NCBI GenBank assembly: GCA_963920665.1
Contig: OY987268.1
Location: forward strand, 23,128,501 to 23,192,500
Direction: 5' to 3'
Length of the DNA: 64,000 nucleotides
Source of the DNA: Straminergon stramineum
Lineage: Eukaryota > Streptophyta > Bryopsida > Hypnales > Calliergonaceae
Positions within the stretch are counted from its first letter, which is position 1, and each line of letters opens with the position of its first letter. The translations under genes were made by a program, and so were the position numbers. The notes under the pieces were generated by a model. The model did not search any database. It worked only from the letters and a program-made list of their open reading frames with translations, and was not told where the DNA came from. Positions 46,651 through 59,593 of this stretch are shown here, piece after piece.

Positions 46651-48093
46651 TTGCGCCTTTTGCTTTCTTACTCCTCTGACTCTACTGTGCTGACGCCCTT
46701 TCCGCTCCTCTCTCCGCGTGACCCTCGGTCGAGGATTGATACCGGGTGTTAACTAATTCGGCGTAAGACCCGGATAGGTGAGGAGCGATGCAATGGGAAT
46801 ATACCCTGAGAGGTGCAGGCCAGTAAGGGTATCACCCCGATGCGTCACTGGGCTGATGTGATTGGCTGGCGAGATGGCGTCCCCTGAATATGGGTTGGTT
46901 GGTTCAGGGAAGGGGGTGATTACTTTTGTTTGTTTTTTGTCACTAATAAATTGGGCTGTAAAGGGACTGTAAAATAAAAATCAAATAAAAGTGAACCAAA
47001 TGTCAAAGAGACCTGCCCTATATTTACAAAACCTTGAACTGAAGTTGAATTTGAGTTGAATTGAAGTTGGGCTTTGTTTGTGTTGGGAGGGCTTTCTTGG
47101 CACGTGTCACTCAACTTTGCAAGAAGTTTCTTGACATATGAAAATTGTAGAGACTCTTTGAACCACTCCAATATTATTTATTAGCTTGACTATATCAATC
47201 ACTATGGCTTGGAAGTTGTTGAAAGTGAGTGTATCCCAATTATCATAGGTTTATAATTTCCATTTTGTCTCAAGTGATGGAGTTTTCAATGAAAGTGTGA
47301 AAAAGAGATGTGTCCAGAGGGAAGATGTTGAATGAATTTTTTACTATCTTAGCACTTCAATGTTTTCTTACATTGTTGCTTTTGTAATAAGCTTTTGGTG
47401 GTGAAAATTTCCCAAAAAGTAAGTATAGTCTACTTTTCTAATTTCTATCATCTTCTTAGGATGAAAGTTTTTAATAATTTTAAAAAACCACGTACAAAGA
47501 GTGGTGAAGTGCCATGGAAAAAGGTGCCATTGACTAGAGATCTCAACCTTGTTAGTGCTAAATGTTTTTAAGGGAATCATTGAAAATGTGCATACAACAG
47601 GATTATAAGTAAGAAGTGAAAACAATTTTCATAATTTGTGCTCAAGTGGTGAGGTTCTATATGAAGCATTGAAAGGTTGTATTGTAAAAAGAATTTGCAA
47701 TGAATATTTTATCAACTTCTTGCTTTTATAATTTGTTCATTTAGTTATATTTGTATAGTGTAAAAAAGTTTCTAAGGAACTTTCATAGTCTTTAGCCCAT
47801 CAAGGGTATATCACTTTATAAAAAATTGTCAAAAACTACAACTTCAGGATATAGACATATATATACTTCATGAAAATGTAATTATTTATTCCAATTGGGT
47901 GCCTTCATTAGGAGTTGTATCAACCAAATTTTTTGAGGGATAAGATGGAAAGGTTTAGACATCATGTGCAAAAATCCTCTCCTACTTGTTTAATTTAGTG
48001 GTTAGGTATTGCTAACATAATTTAAGATGCAACTATCCCAAAAAACAATTATATATTAATAGTAAAAACTCTAAGAGTTTTAAAGAGAGACTA
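46651..48093. other. Transition to AT-rich non-coding DNA
   Basis: The first 270 bases remain GC-moderate, then composition becomes AT-rich. No gene or repeat partner is recognised. Confidence 0.45.
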
Positions 48094-48740
48094 TAATCCC
48101 TAAAGTCCCAATGACCTTTTTTTGGTCAAAATTCAATTCTTCATAATTCAAAAAATCAATTAAAAAATGGGATTGCAAACATTTAAGTTTAGAGTATTCA
48201 AAGTCTTAGTAGTTTGCTATTGTGCCATAATTCAAAAATTCCATAAAACAACAACATGATTTTAATTCTTTAAAATCTTATTAATTAGAAGTAGGTACAA
48301 GATAGAGGAAAAAACAAAATCATGAATAGCTTTGAAATGAACTTAAATACACTAATTCAAATGGTAAGATTGTTCTAGTAATCAAGGTTAATCCTACAAA
48401 AAAAAATTATTTTGAAAAATATAAAAATGGAGCTTGAAAATGAACCCAATACTTATTTTTTTCCAAGAAAGTGTTCTAATTGCCCACAAAATAAGATTCT
48501 CCATAACTTTGACATCAATAATCCAAATTGAATGAATCAAAGTTTCCATGTAGACAAAAATACTATTTATGAGAAACTATTTTTTTTCAAATTCAAATTT
48601 TCACAGACTTTTTTTATTGCATGGCACTCCAAAATTTGGATTTAGAAAATAAAGTTATATTCCTATAAATATGATTTCATTATTTCTATTTTTTTAAAAA
48701 TCACCAAAAATTGAGATTGTAGAAATTTGCCTAAAATTCT
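48094..48740 (-). repeat. Dispersed repeat, reverse copy of 7576-8260
   Basis: Its reverse complement is colinear with 7576-8260 over several blocks: 'gtaggattaaccttgatt', 'gattgcccacaaaataagat' in its own orientation, and 'tccataacttt.acatcaa'. The left end TAATCCCTAAAGTCCCAATG resembles the TTAA-element termini. Non-coding. Confidence 0.55.
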
Positions 48741-49385
48741 TTTTATCCCCCCCTAAAGACAATGGAACTATAGGAGGTAAAACATGGTTTTGCAAGAACA
48801 TGTTCAAATTCTGAGTTGAACGGACATTTGGTCCTTTGGTGTTTAACATGGGACAATGAGTAGTTCCTTGAAGCCCTTTATTAATGAACAATCAAAGACA
48901 GTTGTACAAGGCAATTGCACATAAATAGGTTTTAGTGATTACAAACGTGTAAACATACAAGACCCTATAAGATATCACATATACAATAGGTTTTGTTTTT
49001 ATCATTGGTGAAACTTAGTCATTCTCATTATATCACAACCATTCAATATGGTAGGTATAAATTGAAAGGGTATGGTAACTACTCTTTAAAATGCTGACTT
49101 CATAATCACCTAAGCACGGTTCTCCTCATACAAATCTCTTTACTTTGTTGTGTCTTGTTGATAATTAAAAGAAGATTATAAAAAAAATTAGAATTTTTTG
49201 GGGAACATTGTATAATAAACCATAAATCTTCAAGTTTTAATCATACATGCACCCAAAAACCACCTTATGCTCTCATGTTTTGAGTGTGTTCATTTTGGTT
49301 ATGAATTTGAAGGGTTTGATTTTGCATTGGGGTGTACAACAAATAGAATTCTAAAATGCCTCAAATGTTGTCCAAAGTGACTACT
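48741..49385. other. AT-rich non-coding stretch
   Basis: No gene or structure is recognised. Confidence 0.45.
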
Positions 49386-50366
49386 TTAATCCCTCAAAGC
49401 CCAAGGCCTTTTTAGGTTAAAAAATATCATTGCTTTTGAAGTGTTATAGATCTAAATGTTACTAGGTTGTAGAGATCTCAATTGTACAATCTTGTAGTGT
49501 ACATGTTGTAAATGATGTGGATCAAATTTGGAGTCATTTGGCCACATAGATTACATGATTATAATGTTTTAGTGTGGAAAAAGGATGCTGAAATTTTCCT
49601 AGAAACACATTTGGAGGTGAAATTTGATTTCTAAACCTACTCAAATGAAAACCCTTTAAACTATAAAGTAATTTAAAACCAACGTACAAACACAATGGTG
49701 TAAGAAAATATCATTCAATTGACTCATTGTACCTGCAAAAATGGCTTTGAAATGTCAAAAACATAGCAAGAAAAGTTGAAAGAAAACCCATCTAAGGCTG
49801 AACCTCCCTCTACTAAAATGCTTCTCAGTCACTCATATCTTCTTGTAATGACATGGAATTCTAAACACACAAACAAGACTAGTATGCACAACTTTTCCCC
49901 AAAAAATCATTAGAAACGGACATTGTATGAAGAAGAAACAAGTCGCTGAAGTTCATTGTAATCCAAAAACATCTGGATTTTGAACTTTGAATTGCTCCCA
50001 CACATTCAAAACAACTTGCATTGACATGAAAATTATACCATAGTAACGAAACTTCAAGGGGAATACAACCCAACATTTTTATTTATTGAAAACTAACATT
50101 GGATGGAGATACAAGCCCCCGAAGTTGCAACCATCAAATGCATTTTGGTGAACTCAAATTGAACTTGTGAACTTCGATTTGCTTCCAAAAATTCAGTATA
50201 TCCTATATTTATCTAAAAAATTTACCACACAAACTCGAAAAGAGAATGCAAATTTTCCAACAAGTTTTATTGAATTCGGACATAAGATGCAAAAGTTACA
50301 TCACTTTGAATTGGACTTGAAACTATATGAGGACACTTTTGGTCCCTTTGGGTGGTGAGGTGTTAA
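49386..50366 (-). mobile_element. TTAA-type element, copy 4, both ends present
   Basis: The 981-bp element has TTAATCCCTCAAAGCCCAAG at the left and GGTGGTGAGGTGTTAA at the right. Reversed, it is colinear with the 31436-32402 copy throughout. The left end also resembles the termini of the 29982-30626 element. It encodes no transposase. Confidence 0.75.
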
Positions 50367-50923
50367 TGAGGACATAAATACATGTATATTGTACATGCTT
50401 AAACTTCTTGAAATACGACCTAAGACATGTAGTAAGGACTTATATTTATGACCAAGAATGATTACTGTGGGCACATTGAACCATTTTAGAACCATGTTGG
50501 TTATACAACTCTATACCTTACCTTGTAGCATAGACCTATAACTTAGGTCCCTTTCAACCGCCACTTTTGCTACTATACCTAGTTACTATTATTAAGCTCG
50601 TTAAATTTTCATCCTTTCTTGTTGGCAAGTGAAACAAGGTTCCACAACACCAAAGAATGCAACGTTACATTTTTGGATATTACATGCAAAAGTTACGAAG
50701 GGTCAAAGGCTTTTTATTGGTAGATGTTCTAAAACTCTTTCTTCCCCATAGGTACATATTGATTTTGGAGACATACACAAAATGATGATGGTCATTTTAA
50801 GCATGGTGCAATTTTGATTGTACCCAAATTGTAGATTATGGTTAGGAGTGTATATGAAACGCTCACAAGGCCATCCCCATTTGAATAATAAGTTATCCAA
50901 CAACATCAGTAACTCACATCCAG

Positions 50924-50951
50924 GTGTGTGTGTGTGTGTGTGTGTGTGTGT
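50924..50951 (+). repeat. GT dinucleotide microsatellite
   Basis: An uninterrupted GT run of about 14 units. Confidence 0.9.
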
Positions 50952-51196
50952 TTAGTGAATTTTCACTAATAAGCGATGAAATTTTTTATAGGGAATATTC
51001 AGCGAAATATTCTTGCTTTTCAGTGGATGAAATCACTAATTTGCTACCAAATCTTGGGATGGTAATGCTCTATTTTGGATGAATGTACATCATTTTGAAT
51101 TAAGATATAAAGTTTCATCCATTCTCAGGGATGTAAATAGCTCCATCTTTCTAGTGATTATCGCATTCTGCACTGCCTAAAATAATTTGAAAAAAA

Positions 51197-51232
51197 TACA
51201 AATACAAAAACAAAAACAAAAACAAAAACAAA
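51197..51232 (+). repeat. ACAAAA microsatellite
   Basis: About six copies of a CAAAAA-type hexamer following an A-run. Confidence 0.8.
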
Positions 51233-54200
51233 TTGCTCGCATCTAAGTTAAAGGAGAACTAAATTTACAACCATGTAAGTTAATAAGATTACTTAACTCC
51301 CTCCGCAGCATCTCAGGAGCACGCAGCCGCACGCTGACAACTTTGGCCTCCACTTCAATTAGTTTAGCAACTGAATTATAATTTGGCTCCAATTAGCTAA
51401 TTCTTTATCATCTGTGCACTGACAACTGCAGTGCAAGTGCAAGTGCACCAAAAAATCTTTTCTGAAAATAAGACTTCATTTGTTGAAAAATAGAACATCG
51501 TAGGGGCTGATTAAGTTCGCCATTTGTTAAAAAAAAAAAGGGGGGGTGGAGGGGCTGATTAAAACTACTATAAATGGATCACCATGTTCTCGAATATCTA
51601 CAATAATTATGATTTTTGCTCAATTTATAGAGTGGCTTTAAAATGAATGTGAGCTAGCCAGTGGCTTCACATTAGTCACTGGGACATTTGCAAGTAAGAT
51701 AGTACAGAAAAACTTGGTTAAAGGTAAATTACTGTACACAAATCAAAATAATGAAATTAGATTGCCCCACACTAATTTCTTGACATTAGACACTATGTAA
51801 ATATTTGTAGTTATTGTACAAGAATGCACTACTTTTGAATTACATATTGTTGTAATTGGGACTCATGAATTTCAACATGTACAAATGGAAATATTTTTAG
51901 AAGTATTTGTTGACTTTGATGGCTTGTAAAGTAACTTTCTTGTTGTAGGGCAACCTAATTGTTAAGGCAACCTAAGTTTACTATTTTGTGTAGTAGAGAA
52001 GAATGACTAGTGCAGTATCATATTGCTATTCTGAAAATGTGGGAATAAATTTTAGTGGTAGACAAGCAATATGAAGCTAGGTTACATTTGAAAAAGATAA
52101 TTTTCAGACTTCATATATATATTTTTTAAGTTATAGAAAGGTGTTGCCTTAGGCACTCCATTGCAGCCCGTAGACATGCCTTTGTCAATGTTAGAAAAAT
52201 AGCTAGTGGAGGGCTTCTACCAAACCATGTCCAACTTAAAACACATGCCCCATCTAATTCGACATTGATGACTTTGATACTAACTTCTCATGAATTGATT
52301 TGCATTGATTTGAAGTTTACTAAGAGTGAATTGATGACAATGTTTTTACGGCATAGATTCTATCAATTCTAAACGCATATTATCCTCATTTTGTGCTATC
52401 AACTCCCTAAAGTAAGCAATTGATTCCTTTATTTGTATTTTTGTTTTCCAATGTAAACAACATGAAATTGGGGGCTTTTCCTAGATGTTTGGAATCGGAC
52501 TTTGGATTAGAATGGGGTAGTTTACTTGAACCCGATAAGGATCTTGGGCAATTCTGGAGGCGGACAAGACAATTTCTAGTCCCAAGCTAAACATATTAAA
52601 AAATACCAAACCAAGATGAATTCAGGAGATCTCATTGTACTGATTGAAAGAGGTGTGAATGCTTGGAGCTCCACGACAATTTTTTTGAAACCTGACAATT
52701 GGAGTTCACAATTTTGATTTGCACATTGATTTCCATACTTTTAGCCCATACTTCATTTGTTTTTTCAACCCCTAAACTACATGCCAACATAGTTTTTCTT
52801 GAAACCTTATCCCAACACATTTATTTCCCACACCCATCTCCTTTCATCCAACCTCAAATTCATTGAAAAACTTTGGCTACCAATGAATAAGCGTCAATTT
52901 TGACAAGAAAATGGTTGACTAGACCTTAATGGGTTAATGTGTTGGGAGTGAGAAAAATTTAATTAGTACACATGAGTTCACAAATAACTTTTATACATAT
53001 AGAAAGTATGTTCACATCACTCATAAATAAGTGACCAATGTCTAAGTTAGGTGATTATAAATTAACTATAACTCTACATAATTGACTAAGAATAAAATTT
53101 ATCAAAACAATTTATCATCAAATCTTTGAACTTTTGTGCTAATGAATGCAAGATTTCATTTCAGTCAATTTGATCAAAAATCGCTTTCAAAAAATAATTT
53201 AAAATTTTTTGATGATATTTCAAAGTAACAAGCTTTGAAATAGATTTTTAAAATATGAAAAAAAAAATTTACTGGAGAGATTGTTTCTATGTTTGATACA
53301 TAAAATAATCTCTTCTTAATGGAAACCTCAATAGACACATCTTATGGCACTTCTAAGTTTTGTTCAAGATCCCAAGGGTCATTAGGGGGATGAAAATGTT
53401 TGGCAATTTCATTTTCAATTTGGAAATCACTTACTCAAAGTGAATCCATTTTATCATTTACAATGAAGCATAAGGACATTTTTTTCAGCCCAAAAAATGC
53501 TGCAAGAAATGGGCAAAGACCACAAAACATTTGCACAAGTTATTAAGAGTATGTTGAATTTGTAGATAATCAATACTTTTGTTTCATTTCAAACTAATAC
53601 CAGTACAAATGCATGCTAAAAAAATATTGCAAACTATTTTTGTTAAATTTGGGTTGAAAGTCGAAACTAATACAACTCCATTTAAAATAATTAAGAATCT
53701 TCATTAGAAAGTGACCTCATGTATTGAAAAAAAGAAAAATGTAAACATCAATCAAGATTCCCAATGAAGAGGGGAAACAACCTTAAGAAATTGTGTGGAC
53801 ATGTGTCAATGGGTAACATACAAGTTACCACAACGAAAAATTGACTTCATGTTGAAAAGAAGGAGCCTCTCACTATATAGTCAAACCTCAAAATCCTCTA
53901 TTTTGTATCTTCTACTTTGCTATTATTTACGAGTGAATTTTTTTTTACAATTTTCAAAGTTGAAATCACATATCTAATATATGTTGTAAATTTTTCAATT
54001 TTATTTTTTGAGATTAAGATTATGGAGATTTGGGAAAAAAGGCAAAAAAATCCATATCAAATACAAAGCATACTGCAACAATCTAAATTTTTCAAGGGAG
54101 ATTCTAGTACAAATTTTTTGATGTATCAATATATATTTAGTGTACATGCTTATAGATCCTCATCTTCAAACTTCAATAGAATGCTCATTTTGAGGCAACT

Positions 54201-55060
54201 TTCAAAATTTTCATGTAGATTAAAAACTGAACTTTGTAAATTTTAGTTTTTTAGTTTGATCATTTGAATGTTGAGATCAAATATTGAGTGGAAAAAGCTC
54301 TAAGTACTGAAATACCTCATACAAATATACCATTTATTTGATAAACTAACTCGTTTAAATTTAAAAAGTAACCAATATGACTAGAATTTAATTCAATCAC
54401 ATGGATACTATATTAATAAGTTCCACAAAAAAAAATTAGATAAAAATCATTCATTCTTCAATATGGAAAGATTCTTATTCTATTAAAACACTTTGAAGAA
54501 AATATTTCCTTCATCATAATAACTAAAAAGCTTTAGCACACTAATACATTTTATTTCTTCATCCATTCTAAAACATGCCACATGGCTTATGAGGCCTTTG
54601 GCATGAATAAGGTAACCAATTGTGTTTTTGACCCTTTGAGAAATTCACCTTCTTTTGCTATCAAGAGTCATAATTGGTTAATTTGGGTTGATTAGCCTTC
54701 ATGAGGAAAATTCAATGGAAGTTTTGATTTCTTTGAGATTAAAAAGAAATTCTATAAGCATTTGAAGTAAAAAGGTTAGTAGGTACCTATTTGTATCTCT
54801 AGATTTGTTCTAAAACATTCTTCTAAAAGTAGGAATTGAAGAAATGAGAGTCCATCAATATCTCAAAAGGTGGATGAACTACATTAGAATTGCATCAAGA
54901 AGAGGTTGGTCTTGGGTAAAAAAAATAGAGTTGGGGATTGGGTATAAGTTCATGAATGGGAGGTCTTACTTTAATAATGTTATAAAGATGTAGCCAATAA
55001 TAGTCTAGTATAACTATATTATCAAATACAACTCTAACTTTTCACTGCTTTGTAATTAAA

Positions 55061-55415
55061 ATTCAAAATTTCTATCACTTGAAGTGCATTCAAATGTACT
55101 TCGAATAGGTACAAGAAAATTAAAATTCAAACATTAGACAAAGAAAGCAAACAACTTCAAGCTAGCTAAAAGACAAAGATTATATTGGTCTTGGTAAATC
55201 GTGGTAAGTTACCAATGCACTTTTCTCTCCAATTTGCACCTAATTTGGAGTGAAATGTGCATTGGTAACTTACTACGATTGGCCAACACCACTACAATGT
55301 TTGTCTTTTAGCTAGCTTGAAGTTGTTTATTTTCTTTGCCCAATGCTTGAATTTGAATTTTCTTGTATCTATTCAAAGTATATTCAAATGAACTTATAAT
55401 GATAGAAATTTCAAG
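55061..55415. repeat. Large foldback, 355 bp
   Basis: Two arms of roughly 160 bases pair around a small centre near 55224-55250 ('ccaatttgcacctaatttgg'). The strongest pairing lies in 'caacttcaagctagctaaaa' against 'ttttagctagcttgaagttg' and in 'gtaagttaccaatgcac' against 'gtgcattggtaacttac'. The outer parts ('aaatttctatca') also pair with mismatches. No defined target duplication was found. It could be a foldback transposon or, if transcribed, a source of small RNAs. Confidence 0.8.
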
Positions 55416-56169
55416 AGAAAAGGCAATACATGAAATGATTGATAAAGCAAGTGCATGGACTTTGGGAGTTGTGACAAAAGATTCAATTGTTTGATTGTTT
55501 TTCATTCATAGATTTTTTTATGTTATTGTTTTAACTCCTCAACACTTAACCATTAGGATCAATGTTTGGGGGAGAAGCACCAATTAGATCTTTGTTCACC
55601 TCTAAAATAAGAAAAAAAACTAGTTGCAATTGAAAAAAATTGGTAAAAAATATATGAAATTTATATTTTGAATAAAAATAGAGTAAAAAAATCAAACTTG
55701 GTACTTGAAACAGCCCTTTATGAAAATATAAGGAAATTAGTTGATAAAATTCAAAAAATATCCCAAATGTTGATTGGGATGCTCGTTAGATGACTACTAT
55801 GAATATTGCACTTCATCCAATCAATAATCATTGAAGAAACTTAAAAAAAAATTGTAATATATCAATGGAAAGAAGAAATAATGTAGATGTGTTCAAAGAT
55901 GAGTTTCAATTATTTGTTACAAAATTTTGAGAAGTATTCTTAGAATCTTTAGGTTGTGCAATTAGAGGTTAAACAATGAGAATTTTATTCAAATATAAAA
56001 GAAAACAAACTCAAAGCATTCCTTCTAATTGGAAGGAAGAGCAACTTGCTAATTTTCTTTGATAAACTCAATGACAAGTGTAAGGCTAAGAATATCAAAC
56101 AGTTTTGTGGCTTTAATTTGTTGTGTTAGTTCCTAAATGACCATTGTCCTTAAAAGTTTCAAATGAAAA
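55416..56169. other. AT-rich non-coding stretch
   Basis: No gene is recognised. Confidence 0.45.
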
Positions 56170-56745
56170 TGCATGTAGTTTCCTATAAAGCCAATTCTGA
56201 ATGAAATTTTTTTCAAAGTTTTGGTACAAGATGTGGAAATGTTCAGCTTTGTAGGAATATAATTCATTTTTTGATTAGGTGTCTAAATCAATAGTTATGC
56301 CCCCAAAACTTTTTGGATACAATGTGCAACTCCACTTAACTTGTGCTAAATCCTTCTTTTATATCTAAAAATTAGTAGCTATATAATTAATATAATATAA
56401 CTTGCAATTGCCTCAAAAAAAATTATGTGAAGTACAAAACTCTCTCTCCATAACAGAGCAATCAAAGTCTTATGTTTTGGATGATGCAATTATACTAAAG
56501 CCTTGCTCTAGATTCCATCAAAACATGAACCCTGGAAGGATGGGGGGGGGGCCTATAGAAATCATTATTTCTGAAACCGTGGAAATAATTAGTATTAAAA
56601 AAATCAAAAGAACTCATTTGAAGTCAAAGTATTGTAGAAGACTCTCCACTCCCCACCACTAATTTCAAGGATGAATAGTCAAATTTTTATCCTACACAAG
56701 AGGATGCCTTGTCATTCATCAGACACTAAATGTCCGCAGCATCCT
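56170..56745. repeat. Rearranged copy of the 16888-18213 repeat
   Basis: The left part (about 56170-56400) runs in the same direction as 17000-17300, for example 'gattaggtgtctaaatcaat'. The right part (56560-56745) is the reverse complement of 18005-18190, for example 'gatgaatagtcaaatttt' and 'tatcctacaca'. The two halves are therefore in opposite relative orientation to the first copy, indicating an internal inversion or a composite insertion. Confidence 0.55.
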
Positions 56746-57494
56746 TTTGGGGTTAAAGTTAATATGTGGACTTTGGTGTGGGTCTTGAACAAATAAACTC
56801 TTCATTATCACCATTCGAATTGGACTTGAATTATTCTTCTCTTTCTTCTATTCGTGTGGCATTTGCCTTTGAGGAAATTGGCCCCTTCATTCACAACCAA
56901 TCTTCTTCCAATTCCTTGGACAAGGCCTTCATGCTTGGTTTCAAGTGAATCCTCAATAAAAAGTGGCTTTAATATTTTTTAGAATGGTTTAACCTATTGA
57001 GCCCACTTCTATAGTGTATAAGGTTTGCCAAGCACTACATTTAGGTTTGTAAAGATCAAAGTACTATTCATTCAACAATTCTACATGCCATGACTGTAAA
57101 AACTTTAAGCAAGGAGAAAGCCAACATTTAAACTTTTGGCAATTTTTTGCCAAATTCTTACCCAAATTTGGTAGTGGCTACCAATACACTACTGTAGAAG
57201 AAAGAAAGTTTGTAGGAAGAAATCACCCTAAACATCTCCAAAAAATATTAGATGTGCCAAATTTTGGATGATCTCTACTAATATTTGAGATAAGAGTATG
57301 GATAGAGGTATATATCAAGTAAATGGATGTTAGAAAAGGATGACTCTTCACACCCACCTCTAATTCAAGGTGCACATCACTCTACCAAGAAGAAAATAGA
57401 ATATTCAAAAGTTGAGAGCAACACCTTCCACCCCACTCCAAGGAGATTTTTTTTTCTCTTAATCTCCCTCAAGTTGAGTACTGGCCAAAGAGAT
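56746..57494. other. AT-rich non-coding stretch
   Basis: A short plus-strand frame (56766-56948) has no recognisable motif. Nothing else is seen. Confidence 0.45.
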
Positions 57495-58216
57495 GTTTTA
57501 AATCTACTCAAATGAAGAAACTTTAAACTAATAAGTGATTGAAAATCAACATACAAACACATTGATGAAAAAAATATCATTCAATTGACACATTGTGTCT
57601 GCAAAATGGCTTTGAAATGTCAAAAAACAACAAGAAAAGTTGCAAAAAATACATCAAAAACTGAACCTCCTCCTCCTTAAATGCTTCTCAATCACTCATA
57701 ACGTCTTTCATTGATATGAAATTTCATACACACAAACTAGATTAGTATGCGCAACTTTTCAAATTCTTGTTTTTTTATTGGAATTGAACTTTGTATGAAG
57801 AAGAAACAAGCTGCCGAAGTTGATTGTAATCCAAAAATGTCGGGATTCTAAACTTTGAATTGCTCCCAAACATTCAAAACAACTTGGATTGGCATGAAAC
57901 TTCTACCACAATAACTAGACTTCAAGGGGAACATAACCCAACAAGTTTTATTGAAAAAGAACATTGGATGAAGGAGATACAAGCCCCCGAAGTTGCAGCC
58001 ATCAAATGCAGTTTGGTGAACTCAAATTGAACTTGTGAACTTCGATTAGCTTCCAAAAATTCAGTACACCTTGAATTGATCTGAAAATTTTACCACACAA
58101 ACTAGAAGATAGAGCGCAAATTTTCCATCAAATTTTATTGAATTTGGAAATTCGATACAAAAGTTACAGCACTTTGAATTTGACACTTTTGGTCCCCTTC
58201 GGCGGTGAGGGGTTAA
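57495..58216 (-). mobile_element. TTAA-type element, copy 5, left end lost
   Basis: It joins the family at the 'ctactcaaatga' block and ends with CGGCGGTGAGGGGTTAA at 58200-58216, an intact terminus. The missing left quarter makes it a truncated copy. Orientation is the same as copies 1 and 4. Confidence 0.75.
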
Positions 58217-59285
58217 GTTAGTAGTAATAAGTGACCTCCATCAATGGTCTCTTTGTTCTCTCCGTAATTGCTCTGTGATTCATGAAAAGGCACCAGCTTG
58301 CCTTCCTTATAATAACAACCGAACGATTGAAGCCCCAAATCCGGCAGAGGAGAATCTCCAGCACTTGAGAGTTCACGACCACCAACGTCCCCAACCGAAC
58401 CAGAATGGGAACATGCTCGTCCCTTCTAATTGGAGGCCCAAATAACTTAAGATTCCAGTACTACAGTAGTGGTTTCATTTTAGAAAAGTGCCCCCCAACA
58501 ATATTTAATAAGTTCGTTATTTATAAATCAAGATCCGGTGGCACCAACTGGCACGGGGAATTGCATTTCCCAATTCCGGAAAGAACAAAAACTCCCCCAA
58601 AACCCGGGTCGGGAACGCGATGGGAACGTAGAAGGGGAACCGTCAAAAGCCCCAGAGCCCAGGAAAAGCCGGGGAAGCGTCGAGAACCCCTCTGAGAACC
58701 CCATGGGAACCCACAAATGAACCCACTAAAGAACCCAATGGGAACCCATTGAGAACCAGTGACAACTCGCTACAAACGAAGCCATTGGGAACTCTCCCGA
58801 CCCCCCATTGGGAGCGCCGTCAAACGAATGATTTCCGGTTGGTGTCAGGTTGACGGACGGAGGGATACGTTCGTTCTCCCGTCCGTCTGTCTGTCGGCGT
58901 TGGGAGAGGAACGACCTTACAGTAGCCCGAGTGACGGAGGGGATCTGGGGAGCACGACAGACGGACGGCGTGACGGACGGAAGGACCTCATGCGGTCAGT
59001 GTTCCCAATTGGCTCCGGCGCCTATAAACAGACGTGGGAACGCACCTGAACGTCAGTTGAGTTTAAGTTAAAGCAACGACGTGATTTCAGTTGCAGCAGC
59101 ATTCTAACTTTACTTAACTCCGGCGCTGGGAACGTGAATTGGCTCGGCATGGCATCATGGGGAGTTGGGGACCGGCGACTTGCTAATTTTATACTCAGGG
59201 AGAGAGAAGGGGGTACTACTACTAACATTTTCCTTGTTATTAATATTAACAGGAATATTAATATTATTACTGGAGGTCGGTTTCA
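58217..59285. other. GC-rich island with iterated motifs
   Basis: Between about 58500 and 59180 the sequence is clearly GC-richer than either side. Variants of 'gaacccaatgggaaccc' recur from 58680 to 58760. Around 58852-58980, 'gacggacgg' occurs three times in direct and 'ccgtccgtc' once in inverted orientation. TATAAA at 59023-59028 sits in a GC-rich context and could be a core promoter. Open frames up to 96 residues show no domain. It might be a solo LTR or a promoter remnant; neither is proven. Confidence 0.4.
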
Positions 59286-59593
59286 TAAGGTAGGGTGCTC
59301 TTGAAAGCGGCCTTTTAAAAACTGATTGCATTTGGGGGGAAGCTAAACTCCTTGAAAAAAAATTCAGTAAATTTTTTGAGGGAGAAAAATGGAATTGGCA
59401 TCTAACCCAAGTCGTTTCACATTGTTTGGACCTTTGTGGAATTAGTTACAAATTTTTGAAGTTGAAATGCAAAGGTCACTAATAGCGATCACCTACTAAA
59501 ATGTGCACTATTGATACTTTGAAGAAAGCAAAATGTAACTTTGTGCTAGTGGTTGCTTTTAGAACAAGGATGCTTTTAAAGCATCCTACTGTA
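59286..59593. mobile_element. TAAGGTAGG inverted-repeat family, copy 3
   Basis: The left end is TAAGGTAGGGTGCTCTTGAA and the right end reversed is TACAGTAGGATGCTTTAAAA. The 308-bp element is in reverse orientation to the 34447 and 39879 copies, sharing 'ctgattgcatttggggggaa' and 'tttgaagaaagcaaaatgta'. Non-coding. Confidence 0.7.

Larger units (their letters stand above)
50367..55060. other. Long AT-rich gene desert
   Basis: About 4.7 kb without a supportable gene. It contains a GT microsatellite (50924-50951) and an AAAAAC run (51197-51232). Short frames show no motifs. Confidence 0.45.
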
